Part shown: piece by piece, positions 23,901 to 32,340 of the stretch | Layout: each line of letters begins with the position of its first letter | Position numbering within the stretch: position 1 is the first letter of the stretch | Assembly: GCA_015231795.1 (NCBI GenBank) | Contig: JADGAX010000006.1 | Span: forward strand, 62,001-126,000 | DNA from: Alphaproteobacteria bacterium | Lineage (GTDB): Bacteria; Pseudomonadota; Alphaproteobacteria; Rhodospirillales; WMHbin7 | DNA length: 64,000 bases | Reading direction: 5' to 3' | Translations under genes and position numbers: made by a program | The notes under the pieces: model-generated | The model's input: the letters and a program-made list of their open reading frames with translations, nothing else | Told to the model about the DNA's origin: nothing | Databases searched by the model: none

Positions 23901-26197
23901 GCATTTCCGGTCAGAGACAGATTGCTGGCCACCGAATCGATCAGGGTGGAAACATTGGACGAATTCGAGAAATCAACCGACCCGCTCGCTGACGTCGCCT
24001 GCGAGGCCAAGGCCTGGAAAATAGCCGCCGTCGCCGCTGCCGCCGTCACGCCGCCAGCGCCCGTCATCAAGGCGCTCATGGTCGTCACCATATTTTGAAC
24101 CTGAATGGCGGCCTTCATGACCTGGGCCGCTTGCGTCACTTCCGCGCCGCTTCCCGAGGAAGAGGTCGCCACCGGATCGAAACTGTTCAAATCCGGCAAG
24201 CTGGTGATTCCCAGCAGGGTCGCAATCTGCGTCTGAGCCGACGCTTCGCTCAAGCCCGAGGCCATCATCGACTGCATCATGGTGGTCAGCGGCGTCACCA
24301 CCGTCGAACCGGCGGGCGCCTTCAAGGTGCCGACCAAGGGCTGATTGGTGGAAATGTCGGTGCCGCCGAACAAAACGATCGGCACATTGGTGTTGGTGCT
24401 AGACAGCGTGTAATTGCCCTGGCTGTCGGTGGTGGTCCAGGTCTCGCCCGCATCCAGACTGCCGTCGTTGTCGGTATCCAGGAACACCGTGGCGCCGGAA
24501 ATGTAACCGTCAATCGCCTTGCCCGACAGGGAAACCGCTACTGGCGCCGTAACAACCTGCACCACGACAGGAGGGGGTGGCGGCGGCGGCGGAGGGGGAG
24601 GAGGTGCCACGACAATGATCGGCTCGGGCGGAGGCGGCGCCGACACAATCACCGGCGGCGGAGGAGGCGGCGGAGGCGGCGGAGGCGCTGCCGTGACCTG
24701 GATAACAGGCGGCGGCGCATTGGTCACCACGCTATTGTCGACAACCGGACCCACGACGTTGGAAAAAACTGTTCCCGTCAGAACGCCCGACTGCTGAGCC
24801 GCCAAGCCAGCAGCATTCAAGGCTTGCTGGTTGGATGCGCCCTGGCCGACTGCCTGATTGAAAGCCTGCTGGGCCTGCATGGCCGCCTGAACGGCCTGAT
24901 CGATCGAGGTGCCCTGTTGCAGCGCCTGATTGATCGCCTGCTGGGCCGCCTGGGCGAATCCGCTATTCGGACCTTGCGCGCCGCTGGCCTGTCCAGCCGC
25001 GCCGCTTTGGAACACGCCCTCGACCGTGGCCGCCGGTGCGGCTGGGCCTTGCTGGGCTGCCGGACCTTGCCCCTGCTGAGCGCCCGCCGCCCCTGGCTGC
25101 GTCGCCGCATCGCCCGGTTGCGCTGGGCCGGTCTGCTGACCGGGAGCGCCTGCCGCCGGTTGCTGCTGGGCGGCCTGATTCAAAATCTGCTGCGCCGAGC
25201 CGCTGGCGTTGCCGCTGGACGATGTGTTGGCCGTTTGGTTCAGCGCCTCGCGGAAACTGTTGGCGATCTGCGCCGCACTGACCGTAACCACATTCGAAGG
25301 CACGGTGAAGAAGTTGCCGATATGCACGGCGCCGTTGGCGGTATTGTTGGTGACCGTGCCCGCCGCGTTGGTGAGCGTGATTTCGCCGACGCTGCCGCCG
25401 GTTTCGGACAACAAGGCCGTCGTCAATCCCGATTCAGGCGTGTAACCGCCCGCCACCATGGTGCCGCGAATGCCGATGGTCGCCACCGGCGTCTTCAGCG
25501 AAGCGGCGTCAGGGGCCGATTTGGCGATCTCGCCCGAAACGAACGAGAAAGTGCCCTGCACCAGCGAGAAGGCCGATTTGCCGGTGTGGGTCGAAGCGTC
25601 GTAAACCATCTGATCAAGCACCAAGCGGCCATTGCCGCCCAGGGCCAAAGTGGTTCCGTCCATGAAGACAAGGCCGACCGAAGCGCCCTTGGGCGTTTGC
25701 AGCACGTCACCTTGGAAAACCGCGTCGCCCTTGTTCAGCACGCCCTTGGTGCCGTCGGCGTGAACAACCGTCACGCTGCCGCTAAGCGTATCCGCCCGCC
25801 CGATGGACTGTCCCGCAGCCCCCGCCTTGGCTTGGGCGAAGTCGCCGGGCGCCATGTTGCCCGCCAGCCGCAAGGCCAGATCGCCATCGATGGTGGCGCC
25901 GTTGTCGCCGATCAGATTGCTTGGATCATCGCTGGCGAAGTAGTCGCGCACCAGAACGCGCGTGCCGTCCTCGCCGATCAGAATCAGGTCGGGACCCGAG
26001 CGTACATATTCCGCCCCCTCGATCAAACCGGCAACGGGCACCGCCACCGGCTGGCCGGGCTTGGCCTCTATTATGATGTAAGGTTGGGCATCTGTCGCTG
26101 GCCGGACGTCGTGCGTCTGCAAGAGAGCGCTAAGCGCTGCTCCCTTGTCCGCCACAGTTGGTATCTGTTCCTGGCCCGCAGAAACTGCTCGTGCCAT
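20990..26197 (-). CDS. Giant FecR / poly-proline / RTX / NIDO surface or secreted protein
   Basis: A 1735-residue, acidic, Gly/Asp/Asn-rich protein. A FecR-like domain lies at about 140-245. An Ala/Gln-rich low-complexity region at about 310-470 leads to two runs of consecutive prolines at about 505-543. A Ca-binding segment [12 protein letters not shown] lies near 574-585. RTX-type GGxGxDxL nonapeptides begin near 862 and are interrupted by irregular blocks. A nidogen-like NIDO domain occupies about 1310-1470 ([22 protein letters not shown]). A final RTX block lies near 1530-1600. No N-terminal signal peptide is seen; RTX proteins normally leave through a type I system using a C-terminal signal. 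No transporter is in the window. Adhesion or matrix function is an inference. Confidence 0.85.
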   Translation of the reverse strand: MARAVSAGQEQIPTVADKGAALSALLQTHDVRPATDAQPYIIIEAKPGQPVAVPVAGLIEGAEYVRSGPDLILIGEDGTRVLVRDYFASDDPSNLIGDNGATIDGDLALRLAGNMAPGDFAQAKAGAAGQSIGRADTLSGSVTVVHADGTKGVLNKGDAVFQGDVLQTPKGASVGLVFMDGTTLALGGNGRLVLDQMVYDASTHTGKSAFSLVQGTFSFVSGEIAKSAPDAASLKTPVATIGIRGTMVAGGYTPESGLTTALLSETGGSVGEITLTNAAGTVTNNTANGAVHIGNFFTVPSNVVTVSAAQIANSFREALNQTANTSSSGNASGSAQQILNQAAQQQPAAGAPGQQTGPAQPGDAATQPGAAGAQQGQGPAAQQGPAAPAATVEGVFQSGAAGQASGAQGPNSGFAQAAQQAINQALQQGTSIDQAVQAAMQAQQAFNQAVGQGASNQQALNAAGLAAQQSGVLTGTVFSNVVGPVVDNSVVTNAPPPVIQVTAAPPPPPPPPPPPVIVSAPPPPEPIIVVAPPPPPPPPPPPPVVVQVVTAPVAVSLSGKAIDGYISGATVFLDTDNDGSLDAGETWTTTDSQGNYTLSSTNTNVPIVLFGGTDISTNQPLVGTLKAPAGSTVVTPLTTMMQSMMASGLSEASAQTQIATLLGITSLPDLNSFDPVATSSSGSGAEVTQAAQVMKAAIQVQNMVTTMSALMTGAGGVTAAAATAAIFQALASQATSASGSVDFSNSSNVSTLIDSVASNLSLTGNANLATAKASVATVIANVTSAVNTAFNADPTGGTDLLTSLANVATVVQGSATSAIQNAFTSGDLSTSLTSLSSDFSGTNLTNAISSASSGLIGSSANDTITGTGGNDTISGLGGNDTLAGLAGDDSLIGGDGTDIATYAAAGAGITLSLQTGSVTGGAGNDSLSGIEIAIGSDYADTLTGSSSADSLYGGGGNDTLISGTGNEFLDGGSGTDTVYFDSQQESGVTVNLSTGTATGAFGNDTLANFEIVSGTGVNDSITGSSGDDTLYGNGGADTLAGGLGNDLLDGGAGTDTATYASASGAVTVNLGYGSVTGAAGTDSLSGIEVVLGSDYNDVMTGGSGTASLLGGLGNDTFSLGSGSDYFDGGAGTDTFSFSNLSEGVTLTLSDNSVAGTSIGLDTFANIEIFTGSDYADSMYGGTGNDTLSGGLGNDSFSGGTGDDVIDGGGGTDCITYASAAAAVTVSLATGTATGEGTDTLSNIEKVTGSAYADKITGSSGNDALEGNGGNDTLTGGLGNDSLSGGDGDDIMYGDSSSSITGTNGNLVNGLGGSSGFGENSLERGDDSSNSLVNITSIFGASGITYFGASYTSLGVNTNGHVTFGETYSTYNPNSLPLSSASLPAIFAAFFNDVDTRSGTLTATAGGNSTGSNLVWYDLDTTNGVFTVTWDDVGYYSYGTDALNAFQMQIYDMGDAGDFDLVFRYEDINYTYSNIARAGWSDGDGGSNNYELPASHSSDMIDLETDAGNTGIAGLWTWSFRDGVLSSSGDAVSGSGGSDGGDDSLSGGGGNDTMYGGAGNDSLDGGTGNDVLYGGSGNDTLTGSGGSDKLYGEAGDDVLIYQSDALTINGGTGNDTLLFSGASLDLNFSTSSISFSNLEKIDLTGSGDNTLRLTGANLLSVAEDSNGLLSGLDYGEALIIAGDTGDSLILNDLGWSQSQSTVSLGGESYSVYTNSSYGESAAVLVDTNITVSSGLA

Positions 26198-26478
26198 GAC
26201 ACCCTCTTATCCGCTTGGCAGCGCCCTCAAGCTCGCTGCTAATTCTTTGCAAACTTGCATATGATCTTATGCCGCCAATTCCTTCGCGGTTGACCTGCAT
26301 CAAATATGAGCCGAATGCGACACAATTCAACCACATCTTTTCTGGAGCTATTCATATACGTTTTCAGCGCCTTAAGCTATAAAACAATCCTTACTATAAT
26401 CAATCGATTAGCAGCGAATTTAGATTATAGATCGATATTTACGCTATGTATGCAAGGCACCTATGCGGGGAATGGCCG
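26198..26478. other. 281-base AT-rich spacer upstream of the RTX gene
   Basis: The spacer between the RTX gene start and the cupin stop is much richer in A and T than its surroundings. It contains the FNR-type promoter at 26264-26303 and several short palindromic AT stretches around 26380-26440. No ORF is visible. The composition shift may mark regulatory DNA or an old insertion edge. Confidence 0.5.
26264..26303 (-). promoter_or_regulatory. FNR/FixK-type box with class II spacing, RTX gene promoter
   Basis: On the minus strand 26290-26303 reads TTGAT-GCAG-GTCAA, an FNR/FixK-family inverted repeat. A -10-like TAAGAT lies at 26264-26269. The centre-to-centre distance of about 30 bases places the box near -41.5, the class II activator position. 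The RTX ATG at 26197 follows about 58 bases downstream of the expected start with an AGAGGG ribosome site. Confidence 0.6.
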
Positions 26479-26928
26479 CTAAACGCCGTCTAGAAATCGA
26501 GCCAACTGGGGGTGGATTCGCATCTCGGCCAGATCGTCGGCATTTGGCAGTTGGGCCTTGTCGCGCTCGACATTGACGAGGCAAAGGAAGCCCAGGGCCT
26601 CGCCCTGGCTGGCCTTGAACTGATGCCAGGTCATGGGGGGAATATCGACCAGATCGAGCGGGGCGACGTCGTAAACGGCATCGCCGACCAGGCATTGGCC
26701 TTGACCGCGCAGAATGATCACCGCATGGCGATGGTCGTGGCGCTCGAGCGATGAAAAGCCCTGCGGCGCCACTTCGAAATATCGCAATTCGCCCAATAGG
26801 TCGGGGGCTTCGAACAGGATCTGGCGCGTCACGTCCTTGAAGGGCACGCCCGCTTCCTGGCGGTAAGCCAGCAGCGAGGTGTCGTCCCAACGGAAATCCT
26901 TGAAACGGCGAACCGGCGGATGGGTCAT
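26479..26928 (-). CDS. Cupin-fold protein, possible 1-methylthioxylulose-5-phosphate methylsulfurylase
   Basis: A 149-residue single-domain cupin. Metal-ligand candidates are seen in ERHDHRHAVIILRGQG (His pair and the following Glu/His positions) and MTWHQFKA. Its ATG overlaps the stop of the RuBisCO-like gene (ATGA). In Rhodospirillum rubrum a cupin next to the RuBisCO-like protein removes methanethiol in the methylthioadenosine-isoprenoid shunt. The function here is transferred from that arrangement and is an inference. Confidence 0.7.
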   Translation of the reverse strand: MTHPPVRRFKDFRWDDTSLLAYRQEAGVPFKDVTRQILFEAPDLLGELRYFEVAPQGFSSLERHDHRHAVIILRGQGQCLVGDAVYDVAPLDLVDIPPMTWHQFKASQGEALGFLCLVNVERDKAQLPNADDLAEMRIHPQLARFLDGV

Positions 26929-28007
26929 GGGGCGTCCTTTCCTGCGACGGCTGAAACGAAAGCGCTGGATTCTTCAAGCAACCGGTCGCCCGCCATCAAA
27001 AGCGCGCCGCCGATCAGCAAGATGACATCCTGACCATAAAAACGCAGCATCTCGGGCACGCGGGCCAGGGTCATGCCGCCCGCGGGCACCGGCAGGGCGG
27101 GCTTCATGCCGCCCCACTCCGCCTTGGCGGCATCGACCAGACTTTGGCAGGTTTGCGGGGAATAGCCGAAACGCCCGCCGTGATTGGGATAGACCAGGGC
27201 GTCGGCGCCGATCATGCGAAACAATTTGCCCAGCAGCAAAGTTGGTGCGATGCGCGATGCGCCCGCCATGGCGGGATGGGCCAGCACGGGCACCTTCAGA
27301 TGCAGGGCCACCAGTTCCTGCACCACCGGCAGTCCCATCAGCATGGGCGAAACCATGACCATGCCAACACCCTCGCCCTCGACGACGCGCAACTGCTCGG
27401 CCAAGGCTTTCGGCCCACCGGTCAGATGCGGCGCATAAAGCGTTCGGCTGCCAGCCACCGCCTTCTGGCAGGCGGCGACCCTTGATGCGAAGGGCGCGTA
27501 GCTTTGGTCGCCCATGCCGTGATCGTCTTTGATGATGTCGATTCCGGCCTTGGCGAAGACAGCGCACAAACGGGCTAGGTCCTGAGGCGCCAGCCCCTGG
27601 GGCTTGATGGCGGTCGCGGTCAGGGGGCGATCCCAGGCCTGCAGCTTTTCCCGCAGGCCCGCGACGCCGAAACGCGGCCCGCCATAGTGTTTCAGCAAAT
27701 CCTCGGGAAAGTCGGCGTCCAGAAGGCGCACATGGTCAAGGATCGAGGAATTGCCGAACAGCATGTTCAGCAATTGGCCAATATCGCGCCCCATGGTTTC
27801 AAACGCCAGCCCGATGCGCACCAGAAAGAAGCCGTCGCCGTCGGCCTCGATGCCGTCGACGCGGCCCACCACATCCTTCAGCACGCCGGGGGCGCGGATG
27901 GCGGCCAGCGGCATCTCGACGCTTTGTTCGATGGCCAGCGCCTGGGCGCGGGCCTCGATCTCGCAGGCGGGAGATTCCAGACGATATAAAACGGCAATGC
28001 GGTCCAT
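26925..28007 (-). CDS. RuBisCO-like protein (form IV), probable 5-methylthioribulose-1-phosphate isomerase
   Basis: A 360-residue RuBisCO large-subunit-like protein. The TxKP-type loop is present as ATAIKPQGL (Lys135). The metal-site segment reads GIDIIKDDHGMGDQ (Lys160, Asp162), with His in place of the catalytic Glu of true RuBisCO. It is too divergent and short for CO2 fixation. In Rhodospirillum rubrum the equivalent protein isomerises 5-methylthioribulose-1-phosphate and works with a cupin, as found immediately downstream. That pathway role is inferred from context; other RLP groups act in sugar-acid catabolism. Confidence 0.82.
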   Translation of the reverse strand: MDRIAVLYRLESPACEIEARAQALAIEQSVEMPLAAIRAPGVLKDVVGRVDGIEADGDGFFLVRIGLAFETMGRDIGQLLNMLFGNSSILDHVRLLDADFPEDLLKHYGGPRFGVAGLREKLQAWDRPLTATAIKPQGLAPQDLARLCAVFAKAGIDIIKDDHGMGDQSYAPFASRVAACQKAVAGSRTLYAPHLTGGPKALAEQLRVVEGEGVGMVMVSPMLMGLPVVQELVALHLKVPVLAHPAMAGASRIAPTLLLGKLFRMIGADALVYPNHGGRFGYSPQTCQSLVDAAKAEWGGMKPALPVPAGGMTLARVPEMLRFYGQDVILLIGGALLMAGDRLLEESSAFVSAVAGKDAP

Positions 28008-28081
28008 AAGGCGGCAATGTGACGATGACAGATGGCTCTTGCAAGGCCATATTACATGAAGCGTCCTGATCCGGGGTATTC

Positions 28082-29704
28082 ATGAGCTTGCATGCCGTAC
28101 TGGCCGAAGCGATCGTCTTTCTGGTCGCCACCGTTCTGGTGGTGCCGGTTTTCGAACGCCTGAAGGCCAGCCCGCTGGTCGGCTATCTGCTGGCTGGCGT
28201 GGTGATCGGCCCGATCGGATTCGGCGTCGTGGCCCATGCCAGCGAGGTCGAGCATCTGGCAGAGCTGGGCATCATGATGCTGATGTTCTCGGTCGGCATG
28301 GAACTGACCTTCGAGCGCCTGAAGGTGATGCGCTCGAAAATCCTGCTGCTGGGATTTCTGCAGATTCTGATCACCTCGATGGTTCTGGGCGGCATCGGCT
28401 TTCAGGCAGGCCTGAGCTTCGGCGCGGCTCTGGTGGTGGGGGGCGGGCTGGCCCTGTCCTCGACCGCCGTCGTGCTGCAATTGCTGGCCGAGCGTCATGA
28501 ACTGGCGACGCGCATCGGCCGCGCCGCCATGGCCATCTTGCTGATCCAGGATCTGGCGATCGGCCCGCTTCTGGTGCTAGTGCCCGTGCTTAGCGCCCAT
28601 GCGGGCACCATGGCGGGCGCTTTGGGCATGGCTTTTCTGAAGGCGGTGGGCGTGTTGGCCTTCATTCTGGTCATGGGGCGTCTGGCCCTGCGCCCGCTGT
28701 TCCACATCGTGGCCAGATCCAGAACGGCGGAACTGTTCATCGCCACCATTTTGTTGGTGATGATCGGCACCGGCCTGACCGTCGCCTGGGGCGGCTTGTC
28801 GATGGCGCTGGGCGCTTTCGCCGCCGGACTGATGCTGGCCGAAACGGAACACCGCCACCGCATCATGGAAACCATCCAACCCTTCCGCGGTTTGCTGATG
28901 GGCCTGTTTTTCATGTCGGTCGGCATGGTGATCGATTTCAAACTTGCTTACGAGCACTTCGGACTGATCGCCACCCTGACCATCGGCATGATGGCGCTGA
29001 AGGCCCTGCTGCTTTTGCCCCTGGCCAGATTGGCCGGGTTCAACTGGACGGGAGCGGCCCGCTTAAGCCTAATCTTGTCGCAGGGCAGTGAATTCGCCTT
29101 CGTCGTCTTCGGCTTGGCCGAAAGCCTGAAGGTGCTGCCCTCGGCCCAGGCGCAACCCTTGCTGCTGGCCTTGGCCTTCAGCATGGCGCTGACCCCACTG
29201 CTGGCCGTTCTGAGCGGCTGGCTGGGTAGAAAGTTCGAACCCTACGAAGCCCCCGGTTTCGACATGCTGGTCAAGGCGGCCCACGGCATGCAGGATCATG
29301 TGATCGTGGCAGGCATCGGGCGCGTCGGGCGCGGCGTTGTCGATCGTTTCGTCAAGCGCGGCGTTCCCTATCTGGCGGTCGAAGGCAGGCGTCACCGGGT
29401 GGTCGACGCCAAGGCGGCCGGACTGGCGGCCTTTCACGCCGACGCCACAGACCTTGCCGTTCTGGAAGCGGCGGGAATCGCCAAGGCGCAAGCCTTGGTG
29501 GTCGCCCTTGGCGATGCCGAAGGGGCCACGCATCTGGTCGCCACCTTGCGCTACCTGTTTCCCAATCTGCGCATTTTGGCGCGCGCCCGCACCGAAGCCC
29601 AAGGGCGACAACTGACCCGAGCCGGGGCCGACGAAGTGATCGTGGAACGCCAGGATGCGGGCGATCGATTGGCCAGCGCGGTGGCCGTCAGCGTCGATCT
29701 CTGA
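28082..29704 (+). CDS. CPA2 monovalent cation:proton antiporter (KefB/C-like)
   Basis: A 540-residue protein. Residues 5 to about 385 hold roughly 12 membrane segments with the GYLLAGVVIGP and GLALSSTAVVLQLLAE motifs and a QDL motif (LLIQDLAIGPLL) typical of CPA2 carriers. A cytoplasmic RCK/TrkA-N domain follows at about 405-520 with a GIGRVGRGVVDRF nucleotide-binding loop. The family exchanges K+ or Na+ for protons, often gated by NAD(H) or glutathione adducts. It is divergent from the RuBisCO-like gene. Confidence 0.88.
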   Translation: MSLHAVLAEAIVFLVATVLVVPVFERLKASPLVGYLLAGVVIGPIGFGVVAHASEVEHLAELGIMMLMFSVGMELTFERLKVMRSKILLLGFLQILITSMVLGGIGFQAGLSFGAALVVGGGLALSSTAVVLQLLAERHELATRIGRAAMAILLIQDLAIGPLLVLVPVLSAHAGTMAGALGMAFLKAVGVLAFILVMGRLALRPLFHIVARSRTAELFIATILLVMIGTGLTVAWGGLSMALGAFAAGLMLAETEHRHRIMETIQPFRGLLMGLFFMSVGMVIDFKLAYEHFGLIATLTIGMMALKALLLLPLARLAGFNWTGAARLSLILSQGSEFAFVVFGLAESLKVLPSAQAQPLLLALAFSMALTPLLAVLSGWLGRKFEPYEAPGFDMLVKAAHGMQDHVIVAGIGRVGRGVVDRFVKRGVPYLAVEGRRHRVVDAKAAGLAAFHADATDLAVLEAAGIAKAQALVVALGDAEGATHLVATLRYLFPNLRILARARTEAQGRQLTRAGADEVIVERQDAGDRLASAVAVSVDL

Positions 29705-29722
29705 CGAAGACGAGGCTTGCTA

Positions 29723-29736
29723 GTTTCAATTGAAAC
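29723..29736. promoter_or_regulatory. 14-bp perfect palindrome upstream of the REC-EAL gene
   Basis: GTTTCAATTGAAAC is a perfect 14-bp palindrome in the 72-base spacer between the antiporter stop and the REC-EAL start. It is a plausible dimeric repressor or activator site. No regulator can be assigned from the sequence alone. Confidence 0.45.
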
Positions 29737-29776
29737 CTCGTAGTCTCTCTTATCCGGGTGAGAGGAACCGGCGAAT

Positions 29777-30961
29777 TTGAACAGGAAAATACTTCTCGTC
29801 GATGACGAACCGCACATTCTAGACGGTCTGCGGCGTCATTTGAGCAAACGGTTCGAGGTTCATACGGCGCAAAGCGGCGATGAGGCGCTGCTGCTGCTGG
29901 ATGGCCACGGTCCCTTCGCGGCGATCATCAGCGATCTGCGCATGCCGGGCATGAGCGGCCTTGAATTGCTGGCCGAGATGCGCGCCCGCGCCGCCAAAAC
30001 CGTTCGCATGGTGCTTTCGGGATCCAACGATTTTGAAACCGCCATCGCCGCCGTCAACGAAGGCGCGATCTTCCGTTTTCTGACCAAGCCCGTCGCCCCG
30101 GACGTTCTGACCGAAGCCATCGAAAGCGCTATCATGCGCTACGAAATGGAAAAGCGGGTCCCCGGCAGTTTCGATCCCAGCATCGATCTTCTGCGTGACG
30201 TTCGCGCTCTTCATGATGGCTTGCTGGACGGTCAGTTCAGGGTTTTCTTCCAACCCCAATGCGATCTTTCCAGCGGCGGCATCACCGGCGCCGAAGCATT
30301 GATCCGCTGGCAGCATCCAAGGAACGGCCTGCTGTTGCCCGGCCAATTTTTCGGCACCGCCGAGGCGGGCGGCTTGATGGGCGAGATCACCAATTGGGTG
30401 CTTGAGGCCACCTGTCGGCAGGCGGGAGAATGGAAGCGGGCGGGCATGCCGCCCATCCGGCTGGCCGTGAATGTCAGCGCGCTCGATTTGCAGCGCTCAA
30501 CCTTCGCCGATCTGGTCCAAGAAACGCTGAACCGTCACGGCCTGACTGCCGACTGGCTGGAAATCGAACTGACCGAAGGGGCTGCCGTCCAGGACATGGA
30601 CAGCATCCGCGCCATTCTGGAAAAGCTGATCAATATGGGCGTCAAGCTCAGCATCGACGATTTCGGCACCGGCTATGCGTCGCTGGGCTGGCTGCGCCAT
30701 CTTCCCTTCAGCAAGCTGAAAATCGACCGCAGCTTCATTTCGGAAATCGACAGCAAGCCGGAAGCCTACCGTTTTCTGGAATCGATGGTTCATATGGGAA
30801 CCGAGTGCAAGATGTCCATTCTGGCCGAAGGCGTCGAAACCCTGCCCCAAATGGACAAGGCGAAACTGGCCGGTTGCGGACTGATGCAGGGCTTCTTCCT
30901 GGCCATGCCTTTGCCGGCTGGCGACTTCCCCGGCTGGCTCAAAAAGCACGGCACGCTCTAA
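29777..30961 (+). CDS. Response regulator with EAL c-di-GMP phosphodiesterase domain
   Basis: A 394-residue protein. The N-terminal receiver has VDDEPHILDGL and the phospho-acceptor Asp in ISDLRMPGMSG near residue 51, plus the conserved Thr/Lys positions. The EAL domain begins near residue 150: AEALIRW (EAL-type motif), NVSALDL, ELTEG, SIDDFGTGYASL and AEGVET are all present, so the metal and catalytic residues look intact. It should hydrolyse c-di-GMP when phosphorylated. The start is TTG at 29777 with GAGAGGAA upstream; no better ATG is available. No cognate kinase is adjacent. Confidence 0.9.
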   Translation: MNRKILLVDDEPHILDGLRRHLSKRFEVHTAQSGDEALLLLDGHGPFAAIISDLRMPGMSGLELLAEMRARAAKTVRMVLSGSNDFETAIAAVNEGAIFRFLTKPVAPDVLTEAIESAIMRYEMEKRVPGSFDPSIDLLRDVRALHDGLLDGQFRVFFQPQCDLSSGGITGAEALIRWQHPRNGLLLPGQFFGTAEAGGLMGEITNWVLEATCRQAGEWKRAGMPPIRLAVNVSALDLQRSTFADLVQETLNRHGLTADWLEIELTEGAAVQDMDSIRAILEKLINMGVKLSIDDFGTGYASLGWLRHLPFSKLKIDRSFISEIDSKPEAYRFLESMVHMGTECKMSILAEGVETLPQMDKAKLAGCGLMQGFFLAMPLPAGDFPGWLKKHGTL

Positions 30962-30962
30962 T

Positions 30963-31688
30963 TCAGTTCCTTTGCGGCGACAATCTGAATTCGGTCACGT
31001 TCTCCGCCTTGGCCAGCGTCTCGACGATTTTCTGGGATTGATCCTCTCGGGCGCCAGCCAACACCAACTGTCCGTCGAAGCGCTGCACGCCGGGGTCCAT
31101 GGCCAGGGACCATTCGCTGATTTTGTAGCCCAGTCCGTCGGCCAGTTGACGCACCAAGCCTTCGGGCGACGGGGCGTTGCGCGGCGAAGCGACCATCAGA
31201 TGCAGGACGCGGTGGTGCGGCAGAACGCGTTCCAACATGCGAAAACTGCTCATGACCAAAATGGCGATCAGGGTTGAGGCGATGGCGGCGGCATAGAATC
31301 CCACGCCGATCAGCACGCCGATGGCGGTTGTGGCCCACAGCGAGGCGGCGGTGGACAGGCCGCGGATCGAAAATCCGTCGCGCATGATGACGCCAGCCCC
31401 CAGAAAACCCATGCCGGTCAGAATGCCTTGAACCACGCGCGTCGGATCGCCGGTCGATGGAGCTTCGATCAGGCCGCCGTACCACAGTCCGGGAAAGGCG
31501 TTGATCACCGTCAAGGCAGTCGAAGTCAGGCAGACCAGAACATAGGTGCGCATCCCCGCCGCCCGACCGTGATAGGTGCGTTCGTAGCCCAGAACGATGC
31601 CGACAGCAGCCGCCCCCAGCAAGTGCAGGAGAATGATGCCGTTGGCGATCAGTTCCGGTCCCGACCAGTAGGCCATGAGCAGGTCCAT
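30963..31688 (-). CDS. MgtC/SapB-family membrane protein
   Basis: A 241-residue protein. Four to five membrane segments fill the first 150 residues, with the family motif around GIVLGYERTYHGRAAGMRTY and the later GFLGAGVIMRDG. A soluble ACT-like C-terminal domain follows at about 160-240. MgtC proteins inhibit the F-type ATPase or aid survival at low Mg2+; many environmental homologues have no tested role. It converges with the REC-EAL gene, with one base between the two stops. Confidence 0.85.
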   Translation of the reverse strand: MDLLMAYWSGPELIANGIILLHLLGAAAVGIVLGYERTYHGRAAGMRTYVLVCLTSTALTVINAFPGLWYGGLIEAPSTGDPTRVVQGILTGMGFLGAGVIMRDGFSIRGLSTAASLWATTAIGVLIGVGFYAAAIASTLIAILVMSSFRMLERVLPHHRVLHLMVASPRNAPSPEGLVRQLADGLGYKISEWSLAMDPGVQRFDGQLVLAGAREDQSQKIVETLAKAENVTEFRLSPQRN

Positions 31689-31797
31689 GTCACATCCTTG
31701 GAAAAGTGCGTTTTGCCGATCCTATCCTCTCTGCCTTGCTTTTGCCATTCTTGGCAGGCAGTGTGACGTCATTGTCCAGCCGCCCAACGAGGCCCGC

Positions 31798-32340
31798 ATG
31801 ATCCGCCGCCGTTCTTTCCTGACCCTCGGCCTTGCCTTCCTGGCCTCTTCCTGCGCCATGGTCGGCGATGTCGAGCCGCCCATCGTCTCGCTGGCCGACC
31901 TCAGGATCGGCCGCATGGGCCTGTTCGAGCAAGAAGCGTTGGTTACCTTGCGGCTTCGCAATCCCAACGATCAGTCCCTGCCGCTGGATGGCGCCAAGTT
32001 CAACATCAAGCTGAACGGCGAGCCTTTTGCGCGCGGCGTCAGCAATGAATCGATCACCGTGCCCCGGCTGGGCGACGCCACCATGAAAGCCACGATGGTG
32101 ATCAGCACCTTCGACGTGCTGAACCAGTTCCTGAATATGGGAAACATCCAGGCGCTGACCTATGAACTGGACGGTACGGCTTTTTACAGCGGGCTTGGAC
32201 TGATGCGCCGTTCCGCGCCCTTTACCCAGGTTGGCAAATTGAAATTGGGCGGCAACCAATCTGGCAACCAGATCCCCGGCCTGAACGACAAACCCGGCCC
32301 CAAGCCGATGGGCGAGATTCTGATGTTGGAACCGCTTTAG
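31798..32340 (+). CDS. LEA14/WHy-domain lipoprotein
   Basis: A 180-residue secreted protein. The N-terminus MIRRRSFLTLGLAFLASSCAM contains a twin-arginine-like motif (RRSFL), a hydrophobic stretch and a possible lipobox cysteine at residue 19, although the -3 residue is unusual. A late-embryogenesis-abundant-14 / WHy domain fills about residues 30-150, with VTLRLRNPNDQSLPLDGAKF as its core. Such proteins are associated with desiccation or stress. The ATG at 31798 sits at the natural start of the signal sequence. It converges with and overlaps the next gene by 4 bases. Confidence 0.78.
   Translation: MIRRRSFLTLGLAFLASSCAMVGDVEPPIVSLADLRIGRMGLFEQEALVTLRLRNPNDQSLPLDGAKFNIKLNGEPFARGVSNESITVPRLGDATMKATMVISTFDVLNQFLNMGNIQALTYELDGTAFYSGLGLMRRSAPFTQVGKLKLGGNQSGNQIPGLNDKPGPKPMGEILMLEPL

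Noticed and set aside
24095-26242. Long open frame antisense to the RTX gene
   Set aside because: Its protein is Arg/His/Gln-rich low complexity that mirrors the repetitive GC-rich codons of the real gene; it lacks domain features and a ribosome site.
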